Source: Alphaproteobacteria bacterium (GTDB lineage: Bacteria > Pseudomonadota > Alphaproteobacteria > Rhizobiales > JAKIUO01). From it: a stretch of DNA of 42,819 nt. Shown here piece by piece: positions 16,456 to 25,110 of this stretch. Position 1 is the first letter of the stretch; each line of letters starts with the position of its first letter. The stretch lies in NCBI GenBank assembly GCA_024280895.1, contig JAJRPI010000065.1, forward strand, positions 1 through 42,819. The letters run 5' to 3'. Below the pieces are notes generated by a model. The model was not told the DNA's origin. It searched no databases and saw nothing but the letters and a program-made list of their open reading frames with translations. A program made the translations under genes and the position numbers.

Positions 16456-17819
16456 GTACAGACACCAAACCCGGCAAGATATTGCTGGTGGGCTTTGGCC
16501 CCGGCGCCAAAGAGCATATGAGCTTGCGCGCCCTTGAGGCCATGACCGAAGCAGATGTCATTATCGGCTACACCACTTATATTAAACTGGTGAAGGATCT
16601 GATCGTCGGCAAAGAAATCATCCGCAAGGGCATGACCGAAGAAATCGACCGCTGTATCGAAGCCTATGATCAGGCCAAGATGGGCAAGACCGTGGCGCTT
16701 ATCTCCTCTGGTGATATTGGCGTTTACGGCATGGCCGGCCCGACCTTTGAAGTTTTGCTGCAAGAAGGCTGGACGCCGGACAGCGAAATCACCGTGGAGA
16801 TCATCCCGGGCGCAACAGCGCTTAGCGCTTGCGCTTCGCTGGTTGGCGCGCCCCTCACCCATGATTTTTGTTCGATTTCATTATCGGACCTGCTGACGCC
16901 ATGGCCGACCATCGCCAAGCGTCTCGATGCCGTTGGCGCCAGCGATTTCGTGATCGCGCTTTATAATCCAAAGAGCAGCCGCCGCCATGGGCAGATCCAA
17001 CAGGCGCAGGAAATTTTGCTGCGCCACCGCAAACCAGAGACCCCCGTCGCCATCGTCAAATCAGCCTATCGCCGCCGCCAGGACATTCAGATGGTGCGCC
17101 TTGATCAAATGAAGGATTGCGAAATCGGTATGCTGACAACGGTGCTGATCGGCAATAGCAGCACGTTTCTCAAAAACGGCTTGATGATTACACCAAGAGG
17201 CTACGCCAATAAATATGAGGGCATCACCGGGGACGCGTTAGAGGGCGAGAAAAAAGGCCGATCTCTTTCAATGGGTCTGACGGGCTGGCATGGCGTGGTG
17301 CGTGAATATATGCGCAATGGCGAGTTTCATACCCTGCGCAAAGTGGGCGAGCATTTCAATGCGCCCATCGGGCAAATCCTGCAAGCCATAACGGCGGCAA
17401 GTGACGGTGATCAGGCCGGGGACTTTCAAGCGCTATCGATTGAAGGCGATGCCTTTTCGATCATCGAAGCGGCAAAAGAGTGGGGTCTATTGCGCGCCGT
17501 TGTGCGCTCGCAAGCTGGCGCCATTAGCGAGCTGAAAATGCACGCCAAAGACATGGTGCAAAAAAACGATTGGCTGAATATCGAGAACGAGCATTTCCAT
17601 CTGCATATCAACTGGCCATCTGTCGCCAATGTCACACTGGTGCGCCGAGACGATAGCTATCGCAGCGCCTTTTTCACCGATATTCACGGGCACTCTGTCT
17701 TCAATATATCGCTGGTGCGCACCGATAATAAATTTGATGAAGCCGCCTTCAAAGCTTTTGAAGCAGTATGGCAAACCCATCAACCCACCCCCAGACAATT
17801 GGAGACGTCAGATCAATGA
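16452..17819 (+). CDS. cobJ: (Cobalt-)precorrin-3B C17-methyltransferase fused to ChuX/HutX-like domain
   Basis: Residues 1-250 are CobJ/CbiH, which methylates C17 and contracts the ring: ILLVGFGPGAKEHMSLRALE, ISSGDIGVYGMAGPTFEVL, EIIPGATALSACASLVGAPL, DFVIALYNPKSSRRHGQIQQ and ITPRGYANKY. Normal proteins end soon after. This one goes on to residue 455. By memory-based alignment the extension, from about residue 278 on, follows ChuX/HutX heme-trafficking proteins along its length: VVREYMRNGEFHTLRKVGEH, then IEGDAFSIIEAAKEWGLLRA, then FHLHINWPSVANVTLVRRDD, FFTDIHGHSVFNISLV and FDEAAFKAFEAVW. Three histidines (381, 383, 385) sit in the strand HFHLH. The fold suggests it binds a tetrapyrrole. The C-terminal assignment needs a profile search. 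It overlaps cobE and the ferredoxin gene. Confidence 0.92.
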   Translation: MSTDTKPGKILLVGFGPGAKEHMSLRALEAMTEADVIIGYTTYIKLVKDLIVGKEIIRKGMTEEIDRCIEAYDQAKMGKTVALISSGDIGVYGMAGPTFEVLLQEGWTPDSEITVEIIPGATALSACASLVGAPLTHDFCSISLSDLLTPWPTIAKRLDAVGASDFVIALYNPKSSRRHGQIQQAQEILLRHRKPETPVAIVKSAYRRRQDIQMVRLDQMKDCEIGMLTTVLIGNSSTFLKNGLMITPRGYANKYEGITGDALEGEKKGRSLSMGLTGWHGVVREYMRNGEFHTLRKVGEHFNAPIGQILQAITAASDGDQAGDFQALSIEGDAFSIIEAAKEWGLLRAVVRSQAGAISELKMHAKDMVQKNDWLNIENEHFHLHINWPSVANVTLVRRDDSYRSAFFTDIHGHSVFNISLVRTDNKFDEAAFKAFEAVWQTHQPTPRQLETSDQ

Positions 17820-18154
17820 GTGAATTAGAAAAACCCACCATGATGGATTATCACCGCCATATGCTGGTGTGTGTTGGTCCCCGTTGTACCGAGGAAGGCG
17901 AATCTGAAAGCCTGTTTCAAATGCTTGGCGAAAAATTTCGCGAGGCGGGTATCAACAAGGGCGATCTGCGCGTCAAACGCACCCGCACCCATTGTTTCGC
18001 GACCTGCAAATCAGGACCGGTACTGTCGATCCAGCCCGACGGCATCTGGTATTATAATGTCACCGAGAAAAATCTTGACCGCATCATCAACGAGCATCTC
18101 GTTGGGGGCGTACCGGTTGAAGATCTGATTTATCACCGATCCAAAAATGGCTGA
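17816..18154 (+). CDS. Thioredoxin-like 2Fe-2S ferredoxin domain protein
   Basis: I place the start at ATG 17816, inside an ATGA overlap with cobJ, not at the upstream ATG 17768, giving 113 residues. Cysteines 19, 24, 60 and 64 (LVCVGPRCTEEGES and THCFATCKSGPVL) have the spacing of thioredoxin-like 2Fe-2S ferredoxins. PDGIWYYNVTEKNLDRIINE and EHLVGGVPVEDLIYH complete the pattern. Similar genes often sit in alphaproteobacterial cobalamin clusters. It may pass electrons to a corrin reduction step; its position after cobJ and before bluB suggests one of these, but no partner is proven. It overlaps bluB by 8 bases. Confidence 0.88.
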   Translation: MSELEKPTMMDYHRHMLVCVGPRCTEEGESESLFQMLGEKFREAGINKGDLRVKRTRTHCFATCKSGPVLSIQPDGIWYYNVTEKNLDRIINEHLVGGVPVEDLIYHRSKNG

Positions 18155-18818
18155 CAACAAACAGACCATTTTTAGCCAAGGCGAACGCGAGACCTTGCAC
18201 AAGGTGCTGGCCGCGCGCCGCGACATGCGCCACTTCGTCAGCGGTACCAGCGTATCGCCTGAAGTCATGGAGCGTCTGTTCGCGGCTGCGCACATGGCAC
18301 CATCCGTTGGCCTCATGCAGCCATGGCGGTTTATCCGTGTTCAAAATGATCAATTACGTGAAGATATTGCCAGACTGGTCGGTGAAGAAATAAAGACTAC
18401 CGCCAATAAGGTCGGCCCGCGCAAAAGCGAATTCCTCAAACTAAAACTGGAAGGGGTCCGAACCTGCGCACAGCTTGTCGCCGTAGTGCTGGCCCCCGAC
18501 GATGGCACCTTGTTAGGACGGCGCACACTGCCCCAGGAAATGGCTCTTTGTTCAGCAGCCTGTGCCATTGAAAATATGTGGCTGGCGGCGCGCGCCGAAA
18601 ATATCGGGCTTGGCTGGGTCTCCTTGTTTGACCCCCAAAAGCTTGGTGCACTGCTGCATTGCCCAAAAGAGGCGCTACCAATCGCTCTGTTGTGTATTGG
18701 GCCGGTGCAAGAATTTTATGAAAAACCCATGCTGGTGCAAGAGGGCTGGCGAGACGAAAAACCCTTAGTGGGCATGTTGTTTGAAGATCGCTGGCCTATT
18801 GAGGGAGAGACGCAATGA
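18147..18818 (+). CDS. bluB: 5,6-dimethylbenzimidazole synthase
   Basis: BluB breaks down reduced flavin mononucleotide with molecular oxygen to give 5,6-dimethylbenzimidazole, the lower ligand of cobalamin. The 223-residue protein has the nitroreductase-like fold, with LAARRDMRHFVSGTSVSPEV, AAHMAPSVGLMQPWRFIRVQ and ALCSAACAIENMWLAARAEN, then IGLGWVSLFDPQKL and RPW-like ending DRWPIEGETQ. It supplies CobT. Needing oxygen, it sits oddly beside an early-cobalt corrin pathway in the same operon. The start ATG 18147 is preceded by AAGATCTGA and overlaps the ferredoxin gene; the stop overlaps cbiB. Confidence 0.94.
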   Translation: MADNKQTIFSQGERETLHKVLAARRDMRHFVSGTSVSPEVMERLFAAAHMAPSVGLMQPWRFIRVQNDQLREDIARLVGEEIKTTANKVGPRKSEFLKLKLEGVRTCAQLVAVVLAPDDGTLLGRRTLPQEMALCSAACAIENMWLAARAENIGLGWVSLFDPQKLGALLHCPKEALPIALLCIGPVQEFYEKPMLVQEGWRDEKPLVGMLFEDRWPIEGETQ

Positions 18819-19732
18819 TCGAAACAATGATCGCCGTTGTCGCCGCCCTCGCGCTCGACCATCTGCTTGGCGAGCCAAGACGCTGGCATCCACTGGTGGG
18901 CTTTGGCCAGCTGGCGGCATGGATCGAACAAAAATTCAATGTCAATGAAGGAGCAGGGATGAGCGCTGGATTGATTGGCGTGTTCGTTCTCATTGCCCCG
19001 CTGACATTGCTGACTTATCTGATTGCCCACTATCTACCGCTGCCCCTTGTGTTCCAGACGCTCATTCTCTATCTGGCGCTTGGCGGGCGCTCACTGGTGG
19101 AACATGCCCATCAGGTGCATCAAGCTCTTGCTGCTGGCAAACCCGATGAAGCGCGCCGTTTCACAAGCTATCTCGTCAGCCGCGACACCAACAATATGAG
19201 CGAGCGTGACATGTCGCGCGCCACCATCGAGTCCACTCTGGAAAACGGCTGTGATGCGGTCTTTGCCCCCCTGTTCTGGTTCATGATTGGCGGTGCACCC
19301 GCAGCGCTTTGCTATCGCCTTGCCAATACGCTCGACGCCATGTGGGGCTATCGCACAAAACGCTATGCCCAATTTGGCTGGGCAGCCGCCAGGTTTGATG
19401 ATGTGCTGAACTATATACCCGCCCGCCTCACGGCCATGACCTATGCGCTAACGGGGCAGTTCAATAGTGCCCTTTCTTGCTGGCGCTCGCAGGCTGCCGA
19501 TTGGAAGAGCCCTAATGCTGGTCCCGTTATGTCATCAGGGGCTGGCGCTTTGGCGCTGCAACTTGGCGGCCCGGCGCTTTACCACGGCTCGATGCAAAAA
19601 CGCCCGGCGCTTGGCAAAGGCCTGCAACCAGTGGCGGGCGATATCAATCGAGCCACCAAACTATTGCAGCGCGGCATCCTTGCATGGTGCGCCATTGCCC
19701 TTTTTATTGCGGGAGGATTGGCACTTGCTTGA
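18815..19732 (+). CDS. cbiB: Adenosylcobinamide-phosphate synthase
   Basis: CbiB (CobD in the aerobic nomenclature) joins aminopropanol phosphate to adenosylcobyric acid at the membrane. The 305-residue protein has several hydrophobic segments and the family motifs ALALDHLLGEPRRWHPLVGF, RFTSYLVSRDTNNMSERDMS and RATIESTLENGCDAVFAPLF, then MWGYRTKRYAQFGWAAARFD DVLNYIPARLTA (two adjoining pieces) and FNSALSCWRSQAADWKSPNA. Its last eight bases overlap the cobC start. The call is secure. Confidence 0.95.
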   Translation: MIETMIAVVAALALDHLLGEPRRWHPLVGFGQLAAWIEQKFNVNEGAGMSAGLIGVFVLIAPLTLLTYLIAHYLPLPLVFQTLILYLALGGRSLVEHAHQVHQALAAGKPDEARRFTSYLVSRDTNNMSERDMSRATIESTLENGCDAVFAPLFWFMIGGAPAALCYRLANTLDAMWGYRTKRYAQFGWAAARFDDVLNYIPARLTAMTYALTGQFNSALSCWRSQAADWKSPNAGPVMSSGAGALALQLGGPALYHGSMQKRPALGKGLQPVAGDINRATKLLQRGILAWCAIALFIAGGLALA

Positions 19733-20723
19733 ACATGGGGGCAAGCTGCTGGAAGCTGCCAAAAATTATAAAATTCCTCTTGATCAATGGATCGATCTGT
19801 CAACGGGCATCAATCCGCATGGCTTTCCCATCCCCTCAATTGATATAGAAGACTGGGCACGTTTGCCGCAAGACAATGATGGCCTCACGCAAGCCGCCCA
19901 AATCTATTATGGCACTAAAGATTTATTAGCTGTGGCAGGTTCGCAAGCCGCCATATCGGCTTTGCCGCGCCTGCGCTCCAAAGGATCGCGCATTGCTATT
20001 TTGCAACCAGCTTACGCGGAGCATAGACACGCGTGGCGCGAAGCTGGATTTACGGTCACGGATTTTGCGGCAAGCGATATCAATCAAGCGGTCGACCAGC
20101 ATGATGTCGTCGTACTGGTCAACCCCAACAACCCGACGGGCGCGCGCTTTGGCATGGATGAATGTCTAGGCTGGCATCGCGCGCTACAAAAACGCGAGGG
20201 CTGGTTGATTGTCGATGAAGCCTTTATGGACACCACTCCCGAGCAAAGCCTTGTGCGCAAAAGCGATCGGCCCGGGCTTATTGTTCTGCGCTCGCTGGGG
20301 AAATTTTTCGGGCTCGCGGGAGCGCGGGTCGGGTTCGTTTTTGCGCATCCGATCTTTCTTGAATTTCTGGGAGAGCTACTAGGACCCTGGACGATTAGCG
20401 GGCCTTCGCGCACCATCGCGCGGCACGCTCTCACCGATCATTACTGGCAGCAAAAAATGCGCCTGCAGCTCGGTGTCAGCGGCCAGCGTCTGAAAAACCT
20501 GCTCATACAATATAGCCTTGCACCAAGCGGGGGCACCGATCTGTTTCAATGGGTGCAATCGAGTAATGCTGATCTCATACATGAAACCCTCGCCAGACAG
20601 GCCATCTGGACGCGCCTGTTTGAAGAACCTGCGGCCCTGCGCTTTGGTTTGCCGGGTAGCGAGGCGCATTGGCACCAATTGGAGCAGGCATTGCAAGACC
20701 TGCTAGCAAAGGGGCAGCTATGA
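19725..20723 (+). CDS. cobC: Threonine-phosphate decarboxylase, TTG start
   Basis: CobC (CobD in Salmonella) is a PLP enzyme that makes aminopropanol phosphate for the nucleotide loop. Conserved features are [66 protein letters not shown] and the Schiff-base lysine in [21 protein letters not shown] longer frame opens at 19467 but overlaps cbiB by 266 bases. I choose TTG 19725, since LEHGGKL is the family N-terminus and GGGAGGA at 19711-19717 is 7 bases before it. This gives 332 residues, the usual size. It overlaps cbiB by 8 bases and cobQ by ATGA. Confidence 0.93.
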   Translation: MLEHGGKLLEAAKNYKIPLDQWIDLSTGINPHGFPIPSIDIEDWARLPQDNDGLTQAAQIYYGTKDLLAVAGSQAAISALPRLRSKGSRIAILQPAYAEHRHAWREAGFTVTDFAASDINQAVDQHDVVVLVNPNNPTGARFGMDECLGWHRALQKREGWLIVDEAFMDTTPEQSLVRKSDRPGLIVLRSLGKFFGLAGARVGFVFAHPIFLEFLGELLGPWTISGPSRTIARHALTDHYWQQKMRLQLGVSGQRLKNLLIQYSLAPSGGTDLFQWVQSSNADLIHETLARQAIWTRLFEEPAALRFGLPGSEAHWHQLEQALQDLLAKGQL

Positions 20724-22198
20724 GCGTGTTGATGATACAGGGCACCACGTCGGATGCGGGCAAAAGCGCGATAGTCACGGGCCTGTGCCGCGTTCTGGCA
20801 AAACGGGGTATCAAGGTCGCCCCCTTCAAACCGCAAAATATGGCGCTAAACTCAGCCGTTACCATTGATGGCGGCGAAATTGGCCGTGCGCAGGCCCTGC
20901 AGGCGCGCGCCGCTGGCATTCCCCCGCACACCGACATGAACCCCGTACTGCTCAAGCCCAATAGCGATACGGGATCGCAAGTGATCATTCAGGGTCACGC
21001 TATCGGCAATATGGATGCACGGCGCTATCACCAGTATAAACGCATCGCCATGAAAGCGGTGCTGCAATCCTATCATCGGCTTCAGGACCAATATGATGTG
21101 GTGCTGGTGGAAGGGGCTGGCAGCCCTGCCGAAATTAATCTGCGCGCCAACGATATTGCCAATATGGGTTTTGCGTTGGCGGTCGATGCACCGGTATTGC
21201 TGATTGCCGATATTGATCGCGGCGGCGTCTTTGCGCATCTGGTTGGCACCTTGCAATTGCTCGAAGCTGACGAGCGTGCACTGGTCAAAGGCATGGTCAT
21301 CAATCGTTTTCGCGGTGATCACGATCTGTTGCAACCAGGCATCGACTGGCTGGAGAACGAAACCGCGGTCCCGGTCACCGGCACGCTACCATATCTGCAC
21401 GGTCTTTATCTCGAAGGCGAAGACAGCCTTACCCGCACCAGCAGTCATGCAAGCCACGAAAACAGCGTGACGATCATTATTCCCGACATGCCGCATTTAA
21501 GCAATCACACGGATTTTGATGCCCTCAACCTCCATCCCCAGGTCAATTTGCTCTTTGTCAAAGCCAATGAGGCCATTCCCCCCGCCGATCTGATCATCCT
21601 GCCCGGCAGCAAAAATGTGCGGCTCGATCTTAAATGGTTGCGCAGCCAAGGCTGGGAGCAGGTAATCAACAAACATCTACGCTATGACGGCAAACTCATG
21701 GGCATCTGCGGCGGCTTCCAGATGCTTGGTAGCAATATTGATGATCCAGAAGGCATCGAAAGCGAACCCGGCAGCACCCCCGGCCTGCAATTGCTTGACT
21801 GCACAACCCTGCTTGATCGCAACAAGCAATTACGCAATGTCAGCGGCCGCTTGACGATCGAGAATGCCAAGGTTTGCGGATATGAAATCCATATCGGCGT
21901 GACCAGCGGCCCGGCGCTTTCCAATCCTGCCATCAAGCTTGAACACAGATCCGATGGCGCGATATCCCCCGATGGCCAGATATTTGCCACCTATCTGCAC
22001 GGCCTGTTCGATGAGCCAAACGCTTGTACTGCCCTGTTGCAATGGGCGGGCCTGAAACAGATAGCGCCCAGCCAGTTTGAACAAACCCGCGAGCAGCATA
22101 TTGATCGGCTTGCCGATGCCCTTGAAGAACATCTTGATATGGATCAGATCTTTGCGCTTATCGGCATGCCTCATGCCCAAAAGGAGAAGCGGGCATGA
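20720..22198 (+). CDS. cobQ: Cobyric acid synthase
   Basis: CobQ/CbiP amidates side chains b, d, e and g of adenosylcobyrinate diamide. The 492-residue protein starts at ATG 20720 ([20 protein letters not shown]) in an ATGA overlap with cobC; the ATG at 20669 lies within cobC and is disfavoured. The synthetase domain has the nucleotide motif [29 protein letters not shown] and [20 protein letters not shown]. The glutaminase domain has [18 protein letters not shown], the nucleophile in [11 protein letters not shown], and [11 protein letters not shown] with the catalytic histidine. Family call is secure. Confidence 0.96.
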   Translation: MSVLMIQGTTSDAGKSAIVTGLCRVLAKRGIKVAPFKPQNMALNSAVTIDGGEIGRAQALQARAAGIPPHTDMNPVLLKPNSDTGSQVIIQGHAIGNMDARRYHQYKRIAMKAVLQSYHRLQDQYDVVLVEGAGSPAEINLRANDIANMGFALAVDAPVLLIADIDRGGVFAHLVGTLQLLEADERALVKGMVINRFRGDHDLLQPGIDWLENETAVPVTGTLPYLHGLYLEGEDSLTRTSSHASHENSVTIIIPDMPHLSNHTDFDALNLHPQVNLLFVKANEAIPPADLIILPGSKNVRLDLKWLRSQGWEQVINKHLRYDGKLMGICGGFQMLGSNIDDPEGIESEPGSTPGLQLLDCTTLLDRNKQLRNVSGRLTIENAKVCGYEIHIGVTSGPALSNPAIKLEHRSDGAISPDGQIFATYLHGLFDEPNACTALLQWAGLKQIAPSQFEQTREQHIDRLADALEEHLDMDQIFALIGMPHAQKEKRA

Positions 22199-22716
22199 AA
22201 CAGCTTATCCTTGGTGGCATGCGATCTGGAAAAAGTGCGTGGGCTGAAAAACTTGCCAGTCAAAGCAGCCTGCCCGTCACCTATATTGCGACCGCCACTT
22301 CGCGCGACAAAGAAATGGCTGCGCGCATCAAAGCTCATCAGGACCAGCGCCCGAGCGATTGGCAATTGATCGAGGAACCTCTTTTTCTGGCCCGCACCCT
22401 GCAAGCCCATACCAAAAAAAACCAATGCCTGTTAATCGATTGCCTGACCTTGTGGGTCACCAATCTTTTGCTTCATGAGGACGCGGAACTGTTTGCCCAG
22501 CAAAAAAAAGAGCTGCTTGAAATATTGCCAGCCCTGCAAGGACAGATCATTTTCGTCAGCAATGAAACCAATATGGGGATTGTGCCGATGGATGCGCTCT
22601 CGCGCCGGTTTTGTGATGAAATGGGACGCCTGCATCAAGAGATCGCACAGATTGCAGAACAGGTCACTTTGGTGGTTGCTGGACTACCCCACATTATCAA
22701 AGGGGTGCAGTTATGA
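22195..22716 (+). CDS. cobU: Adenosylcobinamide kinase / phosphate guanylyltransferase
   Basis: CobU (CobP) phosphorylates adenosylcobinamide and adds GMP. The P-loop is [18 protein letters not shown], followed by [20 protein letters not shown] with the family H-x2-R motif in HQDQRPSDW, then [20 protein letters not shown] and [20 protein letters not shown]. The 173-residue length is right. Since CbiB makes the phosphate directly in de novo synthesis, the kinase activity mainly serves salvage. It overlaps cobQ and cobT by ATGA. Confidence 0.95.
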   Translation: MKQLILGGMRSGKSAWAEKLASQSSLPVTYIATATSRDKEMAARIKAHQDQRPSDWQLIEEPLFLARTLQAHTKKNQCLLIDCLTLWVTNLLLHEDAELFAQQKKELLEILPALQGQIIFVSNETNMGIVPMDALSRRFCDEMGRLHQEIAQIAEQVTLVVAGLPHIIKGVQL

Positions 22717-23771
22717 GTGATATCGGCTGGCTATCAAATTCTATTGCCGCGCTCGATGATGACGCTCGGCGGCAAGCGGATGTTCGCCAATCAAGATTGA
22801 CGAAACCAGCGGGAGCGCTTGGGCGTCTTGAAGAAATCACCCTCGATCTGGCCGCCATGCAAGGCGATGAGTGTCCGCAAATGAGCGAGGGTTTTATCTC
22901 GGTATTTGCGGCCGATCACGGGGTCGCTTTGAACGGTGTCTCGGCGTTTCCGCAAGCTGTCACCGGTGAAATGATCAAGAACTTTTCTAACGGCGGCGCA
23001 GCCATCAATGTGCTGGCACGAGAAATCGGCGCGCATCTGGAGGTGGTCAATCTTGGTACGGTCAACCAGCTACCAGCTCTTGAAGGCGTCCTTGATCTGC
23101 AAATTGGGTTCGGCACCAAAGACCTTTCCAGCGAACCCGCCATGAGCGAAAAGCAACTGGGCAAGGCGCTCATAGCAGGGCGCGATGCGGCAAGCCGGGC
23201 CGCGCAATATAACGCTCATTTGTTTATTGGTGGCGAGATGGGCATTGGCAATACAACAAGCGCGGTGGCTCTGGCCTGCGCCGCGCTCAACCTGCCTCCT
23301 GCCGATCTTGCAGGCCCTGGAACAGGGCTGGATGCCACCGGCATTGCTCACAAGATCGACATCGTGCGCCAAGCACTACAACAGCACGAACCCTCACTCA
23401 ATGATCCATTAGAATATTTACGTTGCCTTGGCGGGTTTGAAATCGCGGCCTTGGTCGGAGCCTATATAACATGCGCGCAAGCTGGATTGCCGGTGCTGGT
23501 GGACGGCTATATCAGCTCGGTCGCCGCACTCATGGCGACAAAACTTTCTTCGCGCACGAGCCATTGGTTTTTATATGCACATCGCTCAGCCGAACCCGGT
23601 CACAAACTCGTGCTGGAAGCGCTGCATGCGCGCCCCTTGCTTGATCTGGGCATGCGTCTTGGGGAAGGGTCTGGCGCAGCCGTGGCGGTGCCGCTATTGC
23701 GCATGGCCTGCGCCCTGCATGCGCAAATGGCCACCTTTGACGAGGCTGGAATTTGCGAGAAGGGGGCATGA
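22713..23771 (+). CDS. cobT: Nicotinate-nucleotide--dimethylbenzimidazole phosphoribosyltransferase
   Basis: CobT activates the lower ligand by moving phosphoribose from nicotinate mononucleotide to dimethylbenzimidazole, giving alpha-ribazole phosphate. The 352 residues show RLTKPAGALGRLEEITLDLA, VFAADHGVALNGVSAFPQAV, GEMGIGNTTSAVALACAALN, GPGTGLDATGIAHKIDIVRQ and the catalytic glutamate in LGMRLGEGSGAAVAVPLLR. Its product feeds the phosphatase gene next door and then CobS. BluB in the same operon supplies the base. Note this is CobT of nucleotide-loop assembly, not the CobT subunit of cobaltochelatase. Confidence 0.96.
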   Translation: MSDIGWLSNSIAALDDDARRQADVRQSRLTKPAGALGRLEEITLDLAAMQGDECPQMSEGFISVFAADHGVALNGVSAFPQAVTGEMIKNFSNGGAAINVLAREIGAHLEVVNLGTVNQLPALEGVLDLQIGFGTKDLSSEPAMSEKQLGKALIAGRDAASRAAQYNAHLFIGGEMGIGNTTSAVALACAALNLPPADLAGPGTGLDATGIAHKIDIVRQALQQHEPSLNDPLEYLRCLGGFEIAALVGAYITCAQAGLPVLVDGYISSVAALMATKLSSRTSHWFLYAHRSAEPGHKLVLEALHARPLLDLGMRLGEGSGAAVAVPLLRMACALHAQMATFDEAGICEKGA

Positions 23772-24340
23772 TCACATTGTTGCGGCACGGGGAAGTCAAG
23801 GGCGGCAAGCGCTTTCGCGGCAGCACGAATGATCCCTTGACCGCAAAGGGATTTGATCAAATGCGGTTGGCGACAAAGGCCCCGTTCACATGCGATCTGG
23901 TGATCAGTTCACCGCTGCAACGCTGCGCCGCCTTTGCGAGCGAGTTGGCTGACGACAAGTCTTTGCCACTGCTCATTGAGCCGCGCCTTACTGAACTACA
24001 TTTTGGCGACTGGGAGGGGCGTACAAGCAAGCAGATTTACGATGAGACCCCCAAGGACCTTACGCGGTTCTGGAGTGATCCGCAAAAATATCCACCTCCT
24101 GCCGGCGAGCGATTGCAAGATTTTCAAACGCGCGTGCTGGCAGCCTTTGGCGAACTCATAGAGCGTCATAAAAATCAGCATCTATTGCTTGTCACTCATG
24201 GCGGTGTCGTCCGTATTTTGCTGTGCCATTTACAAAACATTGCGCTCGCGAAAATATTAGAGCTTGAGGTCGGCTATGGCGCACGCATCACATTCGCGCC
24301 AAAAGACAAGGATCATTTTGTCCTCGTGGAGCAAATCTAA
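23768..24340 (+). CDS. Alpha-ribazole phosphatase, histidine phosphatase family
   Basis: The 190-residue protein starts at ATG 23768 in an ATGA overlap with cobT. Its N-terminus MITLLRHGEVKGGKRFRGST has the RHG catalytic motif, followed by SPLQRCAAFASELA, LTELHFGDWEGRTSKQIYDE and LLVTHGGVVRILLCHL with the second catalytic histidine. It belongs to the phosphoglycerate-mutase-like phosphatases. Between cobT and cobS, its expected job is to take the phosphate from alpha-ribazole phosphate (the Salmonella CobC role) or from adenosylcobalamin phosphate. I leave the symbol empty because cobC is already used for the decarboxylase in this operon. Confidence 0.9.
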   Translation: MITLLRHGEVKGGKRFRGSTNDPLTAKGFDQMRLATKAPFTCDLVISSPLQRCAAFASELADDKSLPLLIEPRLTELHFGDWEGRTSKQIYDETPKDLTRFWSDPQKYPPPAGERLQDFQTRVLAAFGELIERHKNQHLLLVTHGGVVRILLCHLQNIALAKILELEVGYGARITFAPKDKDHFVLVEQI

Positions 24341-24341
24341 C

Positions 24342-25103
24342 ATGGTCCTGCCCCCTCACCCCATCTTCATCGCACTACAGTTTTTGACCACTATTCCGGT
24401 GACGCTCAAACAGCTTCCAAGCGAGCAAGAGATGGGGCGCTCACTGCTTTATTATCCTCTGATCGGGATTCTGATCGGCGCTCTGCTTGCCGCATTTGCC
24501 GCTGGTCTTTCACAACTGAGTTCGCCAGCAACAGCGCCACTCGTCGCAGCTTTAACCCTGATTGTTTGGGTTTTGCTGACGGGCGGGCTGCATCTGGATG
24601 GCTTGGCTGACAGTGTTGATGCGTTGATGGGGGGCTTTGGCGATCGACAAAAAACGCTTGAAATCATGAAAGACCCGACCAGCGGTCCGATGGGTGTTAT
24701 CTCACTGGTGCTTGTTTTGCTCGCAAAATTCACCGCTCTATGGCTGGCCATTGGCATGCAGAACTGGCTGGGCATATTGATTGCCCCCCTGCTAGGGCGC
24801 ACCGCATTGATCGCTTTGTTTCTAACGACACCCTATGTTCGAAAAGGCGGGCTTGGGGCGCTGATCTGCGAGCATATGCCAAAACACACAAGTCTGCTTA
24901 TGATGCTCATCGCGCTGGCTATTTCCGTGGCAATCGCGGGCCTCAATGCTGTTTGGGGCTTACTGGCCTGTGCGGCAGCGTTTATCGCCCTGCGCACGCT
25001 CTTTCTATCGCGTCTTGGCGGCACCACAGGTGATAGCGCCGGTGCTCTTGTCGAGCTGACCGAGATGGTAATCTTGGTGGTGATGGTGTTTGCGGTTCGC
25101 TAA
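24342..25103 (+). CDS. cobS: Adenosylcobinamide-GDP ribazoletransferase (cobalamin synthase)
   Basis: CobS joins adenosylcobinamide-GDP and alpha-ribazole (phosphate) at the membrane, the last assembly step. ATG 24342, one base after the phosphatase stop, gives 253 residues (MVLPPHPIFIALQFLTTIPV); the upstream ATG 24264 is inside the preceding gene and adds sequence foreign to the family. The protein is hydrophobic and has the acidic metal-binding motif HLDGLADSVDALMGGFGDRQ, KTLEIMKDPTSGPMGV, LLGRTALIALFLTTPYVRKG and GGTTGDSAGALVELTEM. GGAG at 24327-24330 may be the ribosome binding site. It is the last gene of the operon, with a terminator 22 bases later. Confidence 0.94.
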   Translation: MVLPPHPIFIALQFLTTIPVTLKQLPSEQEMGRSLLYYPLIGILIGALLAAFAAGLSQLSSPATAPLVAALTLIVWVLLTGGLHLDGLADSVDALMGGFGDRQKTLEIMKDPTSGPMGVISLVLVLLAKFTALWLAIGMQNWLGILIAPLLGRTALIALFLTTPYVRKGGLGALICEHMPKHTSLLMMLIALAISVAIAGLNAVWGLLACAAAFIALRTLFLSRLGGTTGDSAGALVELTEMVILVVMVFAVR

Positions 25104-25110
25104 ACCAAAG

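Noticed and set aside
22713-23771. cobT as a cobaltochelatase subunit
   Set aside because: The motifs are of the phosphoribosyltransferase that shares the name; no CobN or AAA+ CobS partner is present.
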